64,000 bases of DNA from VAXT01 sp963728535 (lineage in GTDB: Bacteria; Actinomycetota; Thermoleophilia; Gaiellales; Gaiellaceae), in contig CAVSKK010000001.1 in assembly GCA_963728535.1 (NCBI GenBank), positions 248,001-312,000 on the forward strand, read 5' to 3'. The notes beneath the pieces were generated by a model. The model was not told the origin of the DNA. It ran no database searches and saw only the letters and a list, made by a program, of their open reading frames with translations. Shown in pieces: positions 40,752 to 50,600 of the stretch (the stretch's first letter is position 1; the number at the start of each line of letters is the position of its first letter). Made by a program: the position numbers and the translations under genes.

Positions 40752-41585
40752 GTGAGCTTCGGGCACGTCCTCGTAGTCGGCGCGGGGCAGATGGGCGCCG
40801 GCATCGCCCAGGTCGTCGCTGCCTCGGGACGGCGCGTCTCACTCCACGACGCGGTCCCCGGAGCGGTCGAGCACGGCCTCGAGACGATGCGTCGCAGCCT
40901 CGGCAAGCTCGCCGAGAAGGGCGGGGCCGATCCCGACGAGATTCTGGCCCGGGTCGAGCCGGTCGGGGAGCTCGTTCCGGCCGACCTGATGGTCGAGGCA
41001 GTCGTCGAGGACGCGGCCGTCAAGGAAGACGTCTTCCGGCGCGCCGACGAGAGTCTGCCGCCGGCCGCCGTGCTCGCGTCGAACACCTCTTCGATCCCGA
41101 TCTCCACCCTCGCCGCCGCGACCGCCCGTCCGGATCGCGTGATCGGGATGCACTTCTTCAATCCCGTGCCGGTCATGTCACTCGTCGAGGTCGTCCGGGG
41201 CGGCGAGACCTCGGACGAGACCGCCGAGGCGATCACGGAGCTCGCGCGCGAGCTCGGCAAGACGCCTGCGGTTGCGAACGACTTCCCGGGCTTCGTCTCG
41301 AACCGGATCCTGATGCCTTTCATCAACGAGGCCGTTTGGGCGCTGCACGAGGGGGTCGCCGAGCCGGAGGCGATCGACACGATCGCGAAGCTCGGATTCG
41401 CGCATCCGATGGGTCCGCTGGCGCTCGCCGACCTGATCGGGCTCGACACGTGCGTCGCGATCATGGAGGTGCTCCGAGACGGCCTCGGCGACCAGCGCTA
41501 CGAGCCCTGTCCGCTGCTCCGGGAGCACGTCGCGGCCGGACGGCTCGGCCGGAAGTCGGGCGAGGGCTTCTACCGCTACGACTGA
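40752..41585 (+). CDS. 3-hydroxybutyryl/3-hydroxyacyl-CoA dehydrogenase
   Basis: A 277-residue protein from GTG 40752. NAD motif is LVVGAGQMGAGIAQVV; the catalytic His is in GMHFFNPVPVM with Glu (VEVVRG) paired, and NDFPGFVSNRILMPFINEA starts the C-terminal 3HCDH domain, which ends GRKSGEGFYRYD. Oxidises 3-hydroxyacyl-CoA to 3-ketoacyl-CoA, the substrate for the nearby thiolase. The 3' end overlaps the convergent nucleotidyltransferase gene by 10 bp. Confidence 0.93.
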   Translation: MSFGHVLVVGAGQMGAGIAQVVAASGRRVSLHDAVPGAVEHGLETMRRSLGKLAEKGGADPDEILARVEPVGELVPADLMVEAVVEDAAVKEDVFRRADESLPPAAVLASNTSSIPISTLAAATARPDRVIGMHFFNPVPVMSLVEVVRGGETSDETAEAITELARELGKTPAVANDFPGFVSNRILMPFINEAVWALHEGVAEPEAIDTIAKLGFAHPMGPLALADLIGLDTCVAIMEVLRDGLGDQRYEPCPLLREHVAAGRLGRKSGEGFYRYD

Positions 41586-42115
41586 GAGCGGCGCTCGTCG
41601 GCGAGCGTCCGATACTCGGTCGCCATCAGCTGATCCTTCGGTCGGGCTGCGGCGTCCTTCATCGCGATCATGTGGTCGAGCGATGCAACCCGCACCCGGC
41701 GCCCTCCGAGCTCGATTTCGTCAGAAGCCTCCTTCAGTTCTGCGAAGGGCGGCGCCCCGGCGGGACACGCGAGGATGTCGAGGGGGCCGTTGCGGGTCTC
41801 GAAGGTGAAGTTGCCGCCCTCCTGAAGCGCGCGCGCGTCGAGCTGAAACGGGAGATCCGACGGAGCGCCGCGGAGCGTCGCGCCCAGCTTACGGAGCACG
41901 GTCGCGAGGCGCTCGAGGTTCTCGTCGTCGCGCGCGTACATGACATCGACGTCGTATGTCGGATACGCCGAGCCGTGGGCGATCCCCGCAAGACCTCCGA
42001 TGAGAACGAAGTCGACTCTGGCGTCCGAGAGCGCTTCGATGAGCGGCACCGGGTCGAACTGTTCAGCGGCGGACACGCGGGAAACTCCGGACTGTGTTCG
42101 ACCACGCGACGCCAC
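41576..42115 (-). CDS. Nucleotidyltransferase-fold protein (AbiEii/DUF6036-like), putative toxin
   Basis: Up to 179 residues. The NTase core reads DFVLIGGLAGIAHGSAYPTYDVDVMYARDDENL, with GG followed by DVDV (two metal-binding Asp), and NGPLDILACPAG carries a third Asp. The end is SLDHMIAMKDAAARPKDQLMA, similar to the KxxAxRxKD segment of AbiEii-like proteins. The gene overlaps the upstream XRE gene by up to 53 bp; starts at GTG 42085 or 42076 would reduce that to about 14-23 bp and are more probable. With the XRE gene it forms a toxin-antitoxin-like pair. Confidence 0.75.
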   Translation of the reverse strand: MASRGRTQSGVSRVSAAEQFDPVPLIEALSDARVDFVLIGGLAGIAHGSAYPTYDVDVMYARDDENLERLATVLRKLGATLRGAPSDLPFQLDARALQEGGNFTFETRNGPLDILACPAGAPPFAELKEASDEIELGGRRVRVASLDHMIAMKDAAARPKDQLMATEYRTLADERRSQS

Positions 42116-42374
42116 GCATGACTCTTTCCTCAGGCGTTAGCGCCAGGTTCCTGCGCAGGAGGGTGCGGTCGTGCCCGTAATCGATCGGCTGAGCCTCGAG
42201 CACGAGCTTCTCGCCGACGAGATCGAAGAGGCGCGCGAGTGTCTGGACAGTCGGCGAGACGACGTCGCGCTCGATGCGGGAGATCGCCGCCTGGCTTGTT
42301 CGCGCTCGTGCGGCAAGCGCGGTCTGGGTCAGGCCGTGACGTGTGCGGGCCTCGCGAAGAAGCTCACCTGTCAT
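42063..42374 (-). CDS. XRE-family HTH regulator, putative antitoxin
   Basis: A 103-residue protein with an N-terminal HTH_3 domain (residues 3-58: LREARTRHGLTQTALAARARTSQAAISRIERDVVSPTVQTLARLFDLVGEKLVLEA). The C-terminal tail (LTPEERVMRGVAWSNTVRSF) is conserved in XRE proteins paired with nucleotidyltransferases. A TATACT box lies 6 nt before the ATG, predicting a leaderless message. Likely represses its own operon. Confidence 0.82.
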   Translation of the reverse strand: MTGELLREARTRHGLTQTALAARARTSQAAISRIERDVVSPTVQTLARLFDLVGEKLVLEAQPIDYGHDRTLLRRNLALTPEERVMRGVAWSNTVRSFPRVRR

Positions 42375-42380
42375 GTTCCG

Positions 42381-42420
42381 AGTATATCAGATCAGACGTA
42401 TGATGACGCATTCCTATACT
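42381..42420. promoter_or_regulatory. Divergent -10 boxes for XRE and acyl-CoA dehydrogenase genes
   Basis: Minus strand TATACT at plus coordinates 42381-42386 is 6 nt before the XRE ATG. Plus strand TATACT at 42415-42420 is 9 nt before GTG 42430. Both hexamers are identical, and neither gene has a Shine-Dalgarno. Confidence 0.5.
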
Positions 42421-42429
42421 CGCCATGTT

Positions 42430-43593
42430 GTGGACTTCGAGCTGACTGCTGATCAACGCGAGATCCAGGCTCTCGCGCGCGAGTTCGCGGCCGCCGAGAT
42501 CGAGCCGCACGCGGCCCAGTGGGACCGCGAGCACCATTTCCCGAAGGAGCTCTTCGGCAAGCTCGCCGAGCTGGGCCTGATGGGATCCTGCGTGCCCGAG
42601 GAGTACGGCGGAGCGGGCGCGGACTTCCTCTCCTACATCCTCATGTTGGAGGAGCTCTCGCGTGCCGACGCGGGCGTCGGAGTGACGGTCGCCGTGCACA
42701 CGAGCGCCGTCACGCTCCCGATCCTCAACTTCGGCACAGACGAGCAGCGCTCGCGCTTCGTGCCGCCGCTCGCCCGCGGGGAGGTGATCGGAGCCTTCGC
42801 GCTCACCGAGACCGAAGCGGGATCGGATGCGGGCTCGCTGCGGACGAGCGCCACGCCGGAGGACGACGGGTGGACGATCTCCGGCACGAAGCAGTTCATC
42901 TCGACCGCCCGTTTTGCCGGCACGTTCCTCCTCTTCGCGCGCACGGATCAGGACACTCCGGGTGCGAAGGGCGTCTCCGCGTTCATCCTCGACGCGGATC
43001 ACATCCGCGTTACGGGTGAAGAGGAGAAGCTCGGTCTCAACTCGTCGACGACCAACTCGATCGCGATCGACGGTGCCCACGTCGATCGCGATCGGCTGTT
43101 GCACGAGGAGGGCAAGGGCTTCGCTGTTGCGATGGCGACGCTCGACGGCGGCCGGATCGGGATCGGCGCCCAGGCGCTCGGCATCGCGCAGGCGGCGTAC
43201 GACTTCGCGCGGAACTACGCGCTCGAGCGGAAGCAGTTCGGCAAGCGCATCGCGGAGTTCCAGGCCATCCAGTGGAAGCTCGCGGACATGGCGACGCAGA
43301 TCGACGCCGCGCGCCTGCTCGTCTACCGCGCGGCGTGGCGCAAGCAGCAGGGGCTCCCGCACACCGAGGAGGGCGCGAAGGCGAAGCTCTTCGCGTCAGA
43401 GATGGCGCGCGTCCAGACCGGGGAAGCGATCCAGATCCTCGGTGGATACGGCTACACGAAGGAGTTTCCGGTCGAGCGCTACTACCGCGACGCGAAGATC
43501 ACGGAGATCTACGAGGGCACGAGCGAGATCCAGCGGATCGTCATCGCCCGCTCGATTCTCGGCTTGACCGAGCGCGCGGTCGCGCAGGGCTAG
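42430..43593 (+). CDS. Acyl-CoA dehydrogenase
   Basis: A 387-residue flavoprotein starting with GTG at 42430 (VDFELTADQREIQALAREFA). N-terminal helical domain, middle beta domain with GAFALTETEAGSDAGSLRTSA and FISTARFAGTFLLFART, and C-terminal domain with ERKQFGKRIAEFQAIQWKLADMA and RYYRDAKITEIYEGTSEIQRIVIAR; the catalytic Glu is in IYEGTSE, as in short/medium-chain enzymes. The longer in-frame ORF from 42343 runs across the XRE promoter and is unlikely. It completes the beta-oxidation-like set with genes 39177 and 40752. The end overlaps the GNAT gene by 53 bp. Confidence 0.93.
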   Translation: MDFELTADQREIQALAREFAAAEIEPHAAQWDREHHFPKELFGKLAELGLMGSCVPEEYGGAGADFLSYILMLEELSRADAGVGVTVAVHTSAVTLPILNFGTDEQRSRFVPPLARGEVIGAFALTETEAGSDAGSLRTSATPEDDGWTISGTKQFISTARFAGTFLLFARTDQDTPGAKGVSAFILDADHIRVTGEEEKLGLNSSTTNSIAIDGAHVDRDRLLHEEGKGFAVAMATLDGGRIGIGAQALGIAQAAYDFARNYALERKQFGKRIAEFQAIQWKLADMATQIDAARLLVYRAAWRKQQGLPHTEEGAKAKLFASEMARVQTGEAIQILGGYGYTKEFPVERYYRDAKITEIYEGTSEIQRIVIARSILGLTERAVAQG

Positions 43594-44041
43594 CTTCCCA
43601 GCGGTAAAGCGCATCCGGCTCGCGTTCCATGTTGCCGGCGCCGTCGGTCAGCTTCACGAGCTGGAAGCCCTGCCGCTCGTAGAAGCGCCGCGCGTCCTCG
43701 TTCCGTTGGAAGACCCAGAGCACGAACCCGTCGGGACGTAACGCCTTGGCCTGGTCGAGGAGCGCCGTGCCCACGCCGCGGTTCTGGGCATCCGGATCGA
43801 CGTAGAGCTTCTCGAGCACCTCCCAGCCGTGGCGCTCGGATCGGGCGACGGCGAGAAACCCGAGCAGGCGGCCGGCCTCCTCGGCAAGCCACACTTCCTC
43901 GTGGTGCTCGAAAATGCCGTCCGCGATCCGTGGCAGTGCCTCATCAGGGACGGGCGGGACGAATGTCCATCCGGCACGCGACCGCTGAAAAAGACGGGCG
44001 AGCGCGTCCTTTTCGTCGACACGGGCCGGCCGAAGCTCCAC
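43541..44041 (-). CDS. GNAT-family N-acetyltransferase
   Basis: A 166-residue protein from GTG 44041 (VELRPARVDEKDALARLFQRSR). GNAT motif A is LEKLYVDPDAQNRGVGTALLDQAKAL (Q/RxxGxG/A acetyl-CoA loop QNRGVGTA), and motif B is FVLWVFQRNEDARRFYERQGFQLV. Substrate unknown. The longer upstream frame is a shadow of the adenosyltransferase gene. TAGATT lies 9 nt before the GTG. Confidence 0.82.
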   Translation of the reverse strand: MELRPARVDEKDALARLFQRSRAGWTFVPPVPDEALPRIADGIFEHHEEVWLAEEAGRLLGFLAVARSERHGWEVLEKLYVDPDAQNRGVGTALLDQAKALRPDGFVLWVFQRNEDARRFYERQGFQLVKLTDGAGNMEREPDALYRWEASPARPRARSSRESSGR

Positions 44042-44047
44042 GGGTCG

Positions 44048-44055
44048 TAATCTAT
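44048..44055. promoter_or_regulatory. Bidirectional -10 element between GNAT and adenosyltransferase
   Basis: The sequence TAATCTA gives TAATCT on the plus strand (44048-44053, 6 nt before ATG 44060) and TAGATT on the minus strand (plus coordinates 44050-44055, 8 nt before GTG 44041). The whole gap between the two start codons is 18 bp, so both promoters must use the same bases. Confidence 0.5.
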
Positions 44056-44059
44056 GGCC

Positions 44060-44635
44060 ATGCCTCGCGAGCGGGATGAGCCGGTCCGCCTGACCCGCAT
44101 CTACACGGGCGGCGGAGACCGCGGCGAGACGAGCCTCGGCGACGGCACGCGCGTCCCGAAGCTGGACTGCCGGATCGCGGCGTTCGGCGCCGTGGATGAG
44201 CTGAACTCGCTGCTCGGCGTCGTGCTCGCGGCCGAAGTCCCGGACGAGCTGCGCGAGGTCCTGATGCGTGTTCAGAACGAGCTCTTCGACCTGGGGGCAG
44301 ACCTCTCGGTGCCGTTCGGTGTCACCGACCGGCTGCGGATCACGCACGAGCAGATCACCGCTCTCGAGCGGGACTGCGACCGCTTCAACGCCGACCTCCC
44401 GGAGCTGACGAGCTTCGTGTTGCCGGGCGGATCGGAGCTGGCGGCGCGCCTCCACGTCGCGCGCGCGGTGTGCCGTCGTGCCGAGCGCGAAGCGCTCGAG
44501 GCGGCCGAGGAGCTCGAGATCAACCAGCTCGCGCTCGTCTACCTGAACCGACTCTCCGACCTTCTCTTCATCCTTGCCCGGGCGGCGAACGCCGGTGGCG
44601 AGGAGCCGCTCTGGAGGCCCGGCAGCTCCTCCTAG
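44060..44635 (+). CDS. PduO-type cob(I)alamin adenosyltransferase
   Basis: A 191-residue protein with the N-terminal ATP-binding motif YTGGGDRGETSLGDGTRVPK, DELNSLLG, VQNELFDLGADLS and the C-terminal R-x-x-E-R pattern (ARAVCRRAEREAL, LVYLNRLSDLLFILARAAN), all diagnostic of the PduO/ATR family. Converts cob(I)alamin to adenosylcobalamin. The ATG at 44060 is preferred over 44054 because of the TAATCT spacing. No mutase gene is in the window. Confidence 0.93.
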   Translation: MPRERDEPVRLTRIYTGGGDRGETSLGDGTRVPKLDCRIAAFGAVDELNSLLGVVLAAEVPDELREVLMRVQNELFDLGADLSVPFGVTDRLRITHEQITALERDCDRFNADLPELTSFVLPGGSELAARLHVARAVCRRAEREALEAAEELEINQLALVYLNRLSDLLFILARAANAGGEEPLWRPGSSS

Positions 44636-47600
44636 CGCCGTGGCTTGAACATGCGTCCCATCTCCATCTTGATCAGGAACGCAATCAGCGCGCCGAGCAG
44701 GATGAGGAGAAGCACCAGGGCCACGGTGTGGCCAGGCTTCGAGTCGCTGACGTAGCCGCTTCCCGTCTCGAGCGCCTCGCCCTTCGCGTGCGGCGCATCC
44801 TTCTTCGGCTCTGGCTCCTTCGTGGTGGCCGGAGGCGTCGGGGAGTCCGATGGGGTGGAGACGTCGTCGCCGCCATCCGGGCCGGCGGCCGGTGCAACCG
44901 GGAACACGACTTCCTGCGGGGCGGGTTCGCTCTCGGGGGACTTCGGCTCCGGCGGCTGCTTGACGGCGATCGTCACGTACACGCGCTTGACGAGCCTGGA
45001 TCCGTCCGAATCGGTCGCGACGACGAGAATCGTGTAGCGCCCCGGGGGAAGCGACGCGCTCGGGAGGACGAAGCGCAGCGAGTGCCGGCCGGTCGAGAGG
45101 TTCGCCCTCAGCTTACGAAGCGGCCTGCCCGTGGGGCTCAGCAGCGTGGCGCGCAGCCGGGCGGGGCCGGAGAGGGAGACCGAGACGCGGAAGACGCGCT
45201 TTGCTCCGTGGGACAGGGCCCTGGTCTTCGGCTTGCCCACTCGGAGGGTGAGCGGTGCGTGCGCCTTGACCTTGACCCTGAAGTGGACGGAGAAGACACC
45301 GCTGTTGCCAGCGGCGTCGACGAGAGCCCCGGTCAGCTTGTGCACGCCGGCGCCCAGCGGGCTCGTAGAGAACGTGACGTGGGAGCTGGAGATCTGGGCG
45401 GTCGCCGCGGCGCCGTCGAGGGTGGCGCCCTGGACTGCTGAGACGGGCTCGCTCGCGACGAGCACGATGCTGGTCACCGGCGTGACGACCGAGCCGTCGG
45501 CCGGGGTCGCCGAGCGAATCGTGGGCGCCGTGTTGTCGATCGTGATTGCTGCGCGCGAGTGCGTTGCGAGTACCTGTCCGCCGCCACCGAGCGCCTGGGC
45601 CCGCAGGTCGTAGACGCCGTCCGTGACGCTCTTCGTGTCGAAAGCCGCGGCCCATGGGCGAGTCGTGTCGAGGACGATCCGCGTCCAGGCGCCGCCGGCA
45701 GCGCGGCGGTCGAAGGAGACGCTCGCAACGGCTGCATTCGGCGCGGTCGCGGAGAGGCTCACGACTCCGTGGACGAGGCTGCCCGGATCGCCGAGCGTCA
45801 CGGTCGGTGCGGTCGCATCGACGGTGACTGTCACCATCGCCCCAGTCGTCTGGTTGCCGGCAAGGTCGGTCGCCACTGCTTGCAGCTCGTAGGCTCCGCC
45901 GAGGCCGGTGGCATCCCAGCTCGCCTCGTACGGGGTGGTCGTGTCGGTTCCGATCGCCGTAAAGGCGCCGCTACCCGCGGGCCGCCGCTCGAAGCGCACG
46001 GAGCCGACGCCCGAGCCGAGATCGGAAGACGTCGCAGCGACATGGACGCTCGCACCGGCGACGACGGCACCGCTAGCCGGGTCGCTCACCGAGACCGTCG
46101 GCGCGGTGTTGTCGACGCGCGAGGTTCGCAGGGCGCTCGTGCCGTCGAAGCCGCCGAGGTCGGTGGCAACGGCACGGAGGTCGTACTGCCCGTCGCCGAC
46201 GCTGCTCGTGTCGAAGTCGGCCGAGAACGGCGCGCTCGTGTCGGTTGCGACCTGCGTCCAGGTCCCTGCACCCACTGGGCTGCGCTCGAAGACGACCTGA
46301 GCGGTGTCGGCCTGGGACGCCGCATTCAGCGTGACGAAGCCCGCCAGGTTCGCTCCCGGATCGTCAAGCGCCGGGGCCGGCGGGTTGTCGACGACCACCG
46401 TGCGCATCGCGGAGGTCACCGAGAGACCGGCGTTGTCGACGACGACGACCTCGAGCTCGGCATCGCCCTCGGCTGCGCCGGTCGAGCTCCAGTTGACGCC
46501 GTAAGGGGCTGTGGTGTCGGTCGAGATCGTGATGAACGAAGCAGAGCCACTCGGCCGGACGCGGAACTCGACCGAGGCCACTCCCGAAGTCGCGTCGCCG
46601 GCGAGGGCCGAGATCGCGACCGAGCCGTTCACGTGCGCCCCGTCCGCGGGAGCGGTCAGCGCGCCGCTCGGCAGCTGCGTGTCGATGCGAACCGTCGCCG
46701 GCTGGAGGGGCTCGGCGTTGCCGGCGTTGTCGGTTGAGCGGTACTCGACAGCATGCAGGCCATCGTTCGAGCCGTCGGCCGGAGCCGGAATGGAGATGAC
46801 GGTGCCGCCCTGGAACGGGCCGCCGTCGATGCGGTATTGCGTCGAGGCGATGCCCGAGAGCGCGTCGGCCGGGGTCAGCGTGACGGTGACCGGCGAGTCG
46901 CTCCAGCTTGTGGGCGCGTCGTCGGTCGTCGTCGGAAGAGTCGTGTCGATTCGCACCGTTGCCGAGCGGAGCGTCTCGACGTTGCCGGCCACGTCGGTCG
47001 TCCGGTACTCGATCGCGTGCACGCCGTCGTTCGAATGGTCGGCCGGGGCCGGAATCGAGATCGACGTGCCGCTCTGGAAGGAGCCGCCGTCGACGCGGTA
47101 GCTGGTCGAGGCAACGCCAGAGCCCGTCTCGGTGATCGAGAGAGTCACCGTCACGGCAGCGTTCCGCCAGCCGGCCGGCGCGTCGTCGCTCGTCAGAGGT
47201 GTCGTCGCGTCGACCTTGGCGTCGGCGCTCGTGGCGGAGAGGGAAGACTGGTTGCCGACGTTGTCCGAGATCGAGTAGCGGTAGTGGTAGCAGCGGTTCG
47301 ATTGCACCGTCGTGTCGGCGCCGCCGGCGAGGCTGACGGCGTTCCAGGTTCCGGACCAGGCGACACAGCTGCCGTTTGCGAGCGTCGCGGTCTCGCGCTC
47401 GAGCACTGCCGTGGCCTGGTCGATTCCGGAGAGAGCGTCGGAGCCGTTCTGAAGCGACACGGGCACCGAGAGGCTCGTGAAGTAGCCGGCGGTGAGGGCC
47501 GCGCTCTGCCCGGTCGGCGGCGCGCTGTCGGGAGTGACCGTGAATGTCGTCGAGCTCGTCAGGCCGGCGTTGTTGTGGACGGTCACCGTCTGGGGGCCGG

Positions 47601-50600
47601 AAGCGCTGCTGCCCGGGTCCCAGTCGTAGCCCACCTGGTACGGGCTCGTCGTGTCATTGCCTCCACCGGTCATCCCGCCCAGGCTCGGGAAGGTGACGCG
47701 ATCGATGCCCGAGCCGCCGGAGTCGGTCACGTCGGCGCTGACCGTGAAGGTGCCCGCGTTGGTGCCGCTCGGGTTGTAGAAGAGGGTCGCGCCGGCGACG
47801 TGCTGGTTGGGGCTCCCCGGCGCCTCGGCGAGCGTCAGGCTCGGCACGCTCGGTGCGCTCGTCGAGACCTTGGCCACGTTCCCGGATGTGTAGACGGCGT
47901 TGTTGCCGACGTTGTCCGAGACGCTGTAGCGGTAGCGGTAGCAGTTGCCGGAGGCGATCGTCGAGTCGGGCGAGGTGACCGCGCTCCAGGAGCCTGCGAA
48001 CGGGTCGCAGGCGCCTCCGACCAGGTTCGTCGAGTCGCGCTCGATGACGCCGGTGGCAGCGTCGACACCCGAGAGAGAGTCGTTGCCGTCGTCGGTGGCG
48101 ATCGTCACCGATCCGACGGCATATCCGTCCGCATAGTCGACCGAGCCGCCGGCCGGGGGAGCCGTGTCAGGCGTGGTCGTGAAGCCGGCGGTGCCGGTGA
48201 GGCCTGCGTTGTTGTGAGCGGTCACGGTCTGCGAGCCGGAGGCGTTGCTCGCGCTCGTCCACGAGTAGCCGCTCTGGTACGGGCTCGAGGAGTCGTCGCC
48301 GCCGCCGGTCATCCCGACGAGTGCCGGGAAGGTGACCCGGTCGATCCCGGACTGCGGGTCGGTTGTCGTTGCGTCGACCGTGAACGAGCCCGCGTTCGAG
48401 CCCTGCGGGTTGTAGAAGAGCGTCGTGCCCGACACGTGCTGCTTCGGGCTGCCCGGGCTCTCGCTCAGCGTCAGTGTGGGCGCCGCCGGGGCGGAAGTGT
48501 CCACCCGGACGAGCTGCGAGCCGACCGTCTCCTCGTTGCCGAGCAGGTCGTAGGCGCGGAACTTGACGGTCGTCGTCGCGCCCAGGCTGAACGGAGTCGA
48601 GTAGACGGTGCCGTTGATCGGGCTCGGGTCCGAGCCGTCGGTCGTGTAACGGATCTCCTGGACGCCCGAGGCCGCATCGCTTGCCGAGAGGGCGACCGAG
48701 ACCGAGCTGGTGTACCAGCCGGCCGAGCAGGCGGCGCCGTCGCAACTGATCGAGCTGGCGGGGGCGGTTCCGTCTGGCGTGACCGTGAACGAGGCTGGGC
48801 TCGACATGAGGTCGGCGTTGTTCTGGGCGGTGATGTTCAACGGCTCCGCCGGGTTGTAGGCCGAGGAGTTGAAGGTGTAGTCCGTAGTGGCGCCCGACGG
48901 GGTGCCGCTCCAGCCCGAGCCGAGCGCCGGGAACGCGTAGGACTGGATGCCTGACTGGGCGTCGGTCGAGTCGGCTGTCACCGTGAAGGCGCCGGCGAGG
49001 CCTGGACGGAAGTACACCGTCTGGGCGCTGGCGACTGCGTTTGTTAGCGAAGAGAACGCGACGGTCGGGCTGGACGGAGCCGACGTGTCGATCTTGGCCG
49101 TGCCGCTGGACGCCGACGGGCTCGACTGGTTGGCGACGTTGTCCGAGATCTCGTAGCGGTAGCGGTAGCACTCGCCGGAGAGGACGCTCGTGTCCTCACC
49201 GGCGACGAGGCTGACGGGGCTGAAGCCGCTCCAGGAGACGCAGCTGTCGTCCGTCAGCGTCGCCGACTGGCGCTCGACGACGCCGGACGAGGCATCGACG
49301 CCCGACTCGGAGTCGGATCCGTTCGAGATCGTCAGCGGAACGGAAAGGGTCGTGTAGTAAGGCCCGCTGTCGTTGTCGATCACCTGGCCGCTCGGCGCCG
49401 TCGTGTCGCTAGTGACCGTGAAGCTTGCGCTCGATGTGAGACCGGCGTTGTCGTGCGCGACGACGTTCTGTGTGCCCGAAGCGCTCGAGCTCGCGCTCCA
49501 GTCGTAGGTTGCCTGGAACGGGCTCGCGAAGTCGTCGCCGCCGCCGGTCATCCCGGTGAGCGCCGCGAAGCTGACGCGGTCGATGCCCGAGCCCGCGTCG
49601 CTCGTCGCCGCGTCGACCGTGAAGCTGCCCGCGTTCCCGCCCTGCGGGTTGTAGAACAGTGTCGTTCCCGAGACGTGCTGCTGCGGGCTCGCCGGGCTCT
49701 CGCTGAGCGTGAGCGACGGCGCGGCGGGCGCGCTCGAGTCGATCCGAACCAGCTGCTGGCCGATCGCTTCTTCGTTGCCGACCCGGTCATAGGCTCGGTA
49801 GCGAACTGTCGTCGTGGCCGAAACGTCGAAGGCGCCCGAGTAGACGGTGCCGTTGCCCGGGGTCGGATCGGAGCCGTCGGTCGTGTAGCGGATCTCCTGA
49901 ACGCCCGAGGCCGCATCGTTCGCCGAGAGCGTGACCGAGACCGTGCTCGTGTACCAGCCGCCCGAGCAGGCGGCGCCGTCGCAGGCGACCAAGCTCGCCG
50001 GCGCAGTGCCGTCCGGGTCGGCCGTGAAGGCGGTGGGCGCCGAGGAGAGGCCCGCGTTGTTCTGGGCTGTGACGTCGTTCGGCTCCGCTGGGTTGGCCGG
50101 CGAGCCGGAATGGTCGTACGTGGCCGTTGCCCCGCCGATGGAGCGCGACCAGCCGGCCGCAGCAGCCGGGAAGGTGTAGCCGGCGATCCCGGACTCGCCG
50201 TCGCTCGAGCTCGCGGTGACGGCGAACTGGCCGCTGACCGCGCTCGGCCGATACCAGACGACTCCGCCCGTGAGGACGGCGTTCTGGAAGGAGCCGAACG
50301 AGAGCGCGGGAGCCGCCGGGGCGGAGCTGTCGAGCTGGACGAGCTGCGAGCCGACAGCCTCCTCGTTTCCGAGCAGGTCGTAGGCGCGGAACTTGACCGT
50401 TGTCGTCGCCGAGACGTCGAAGGCGCCCGCGTAGATCGTGCCGTTGATCGGGCTCGGATTGGAGCCGTCGGTCGTGTAGCGGATCTCCTGCAGACCGGCT
50501 CCGGCGCCGTCACTTGCCGAGAGCGTGACCGAGACCGTGCTCGTGTACCAACCGCCGATGCAGGCAGCGCCGTCGCAGGCGATCGCGCTGACGGGAGCGG

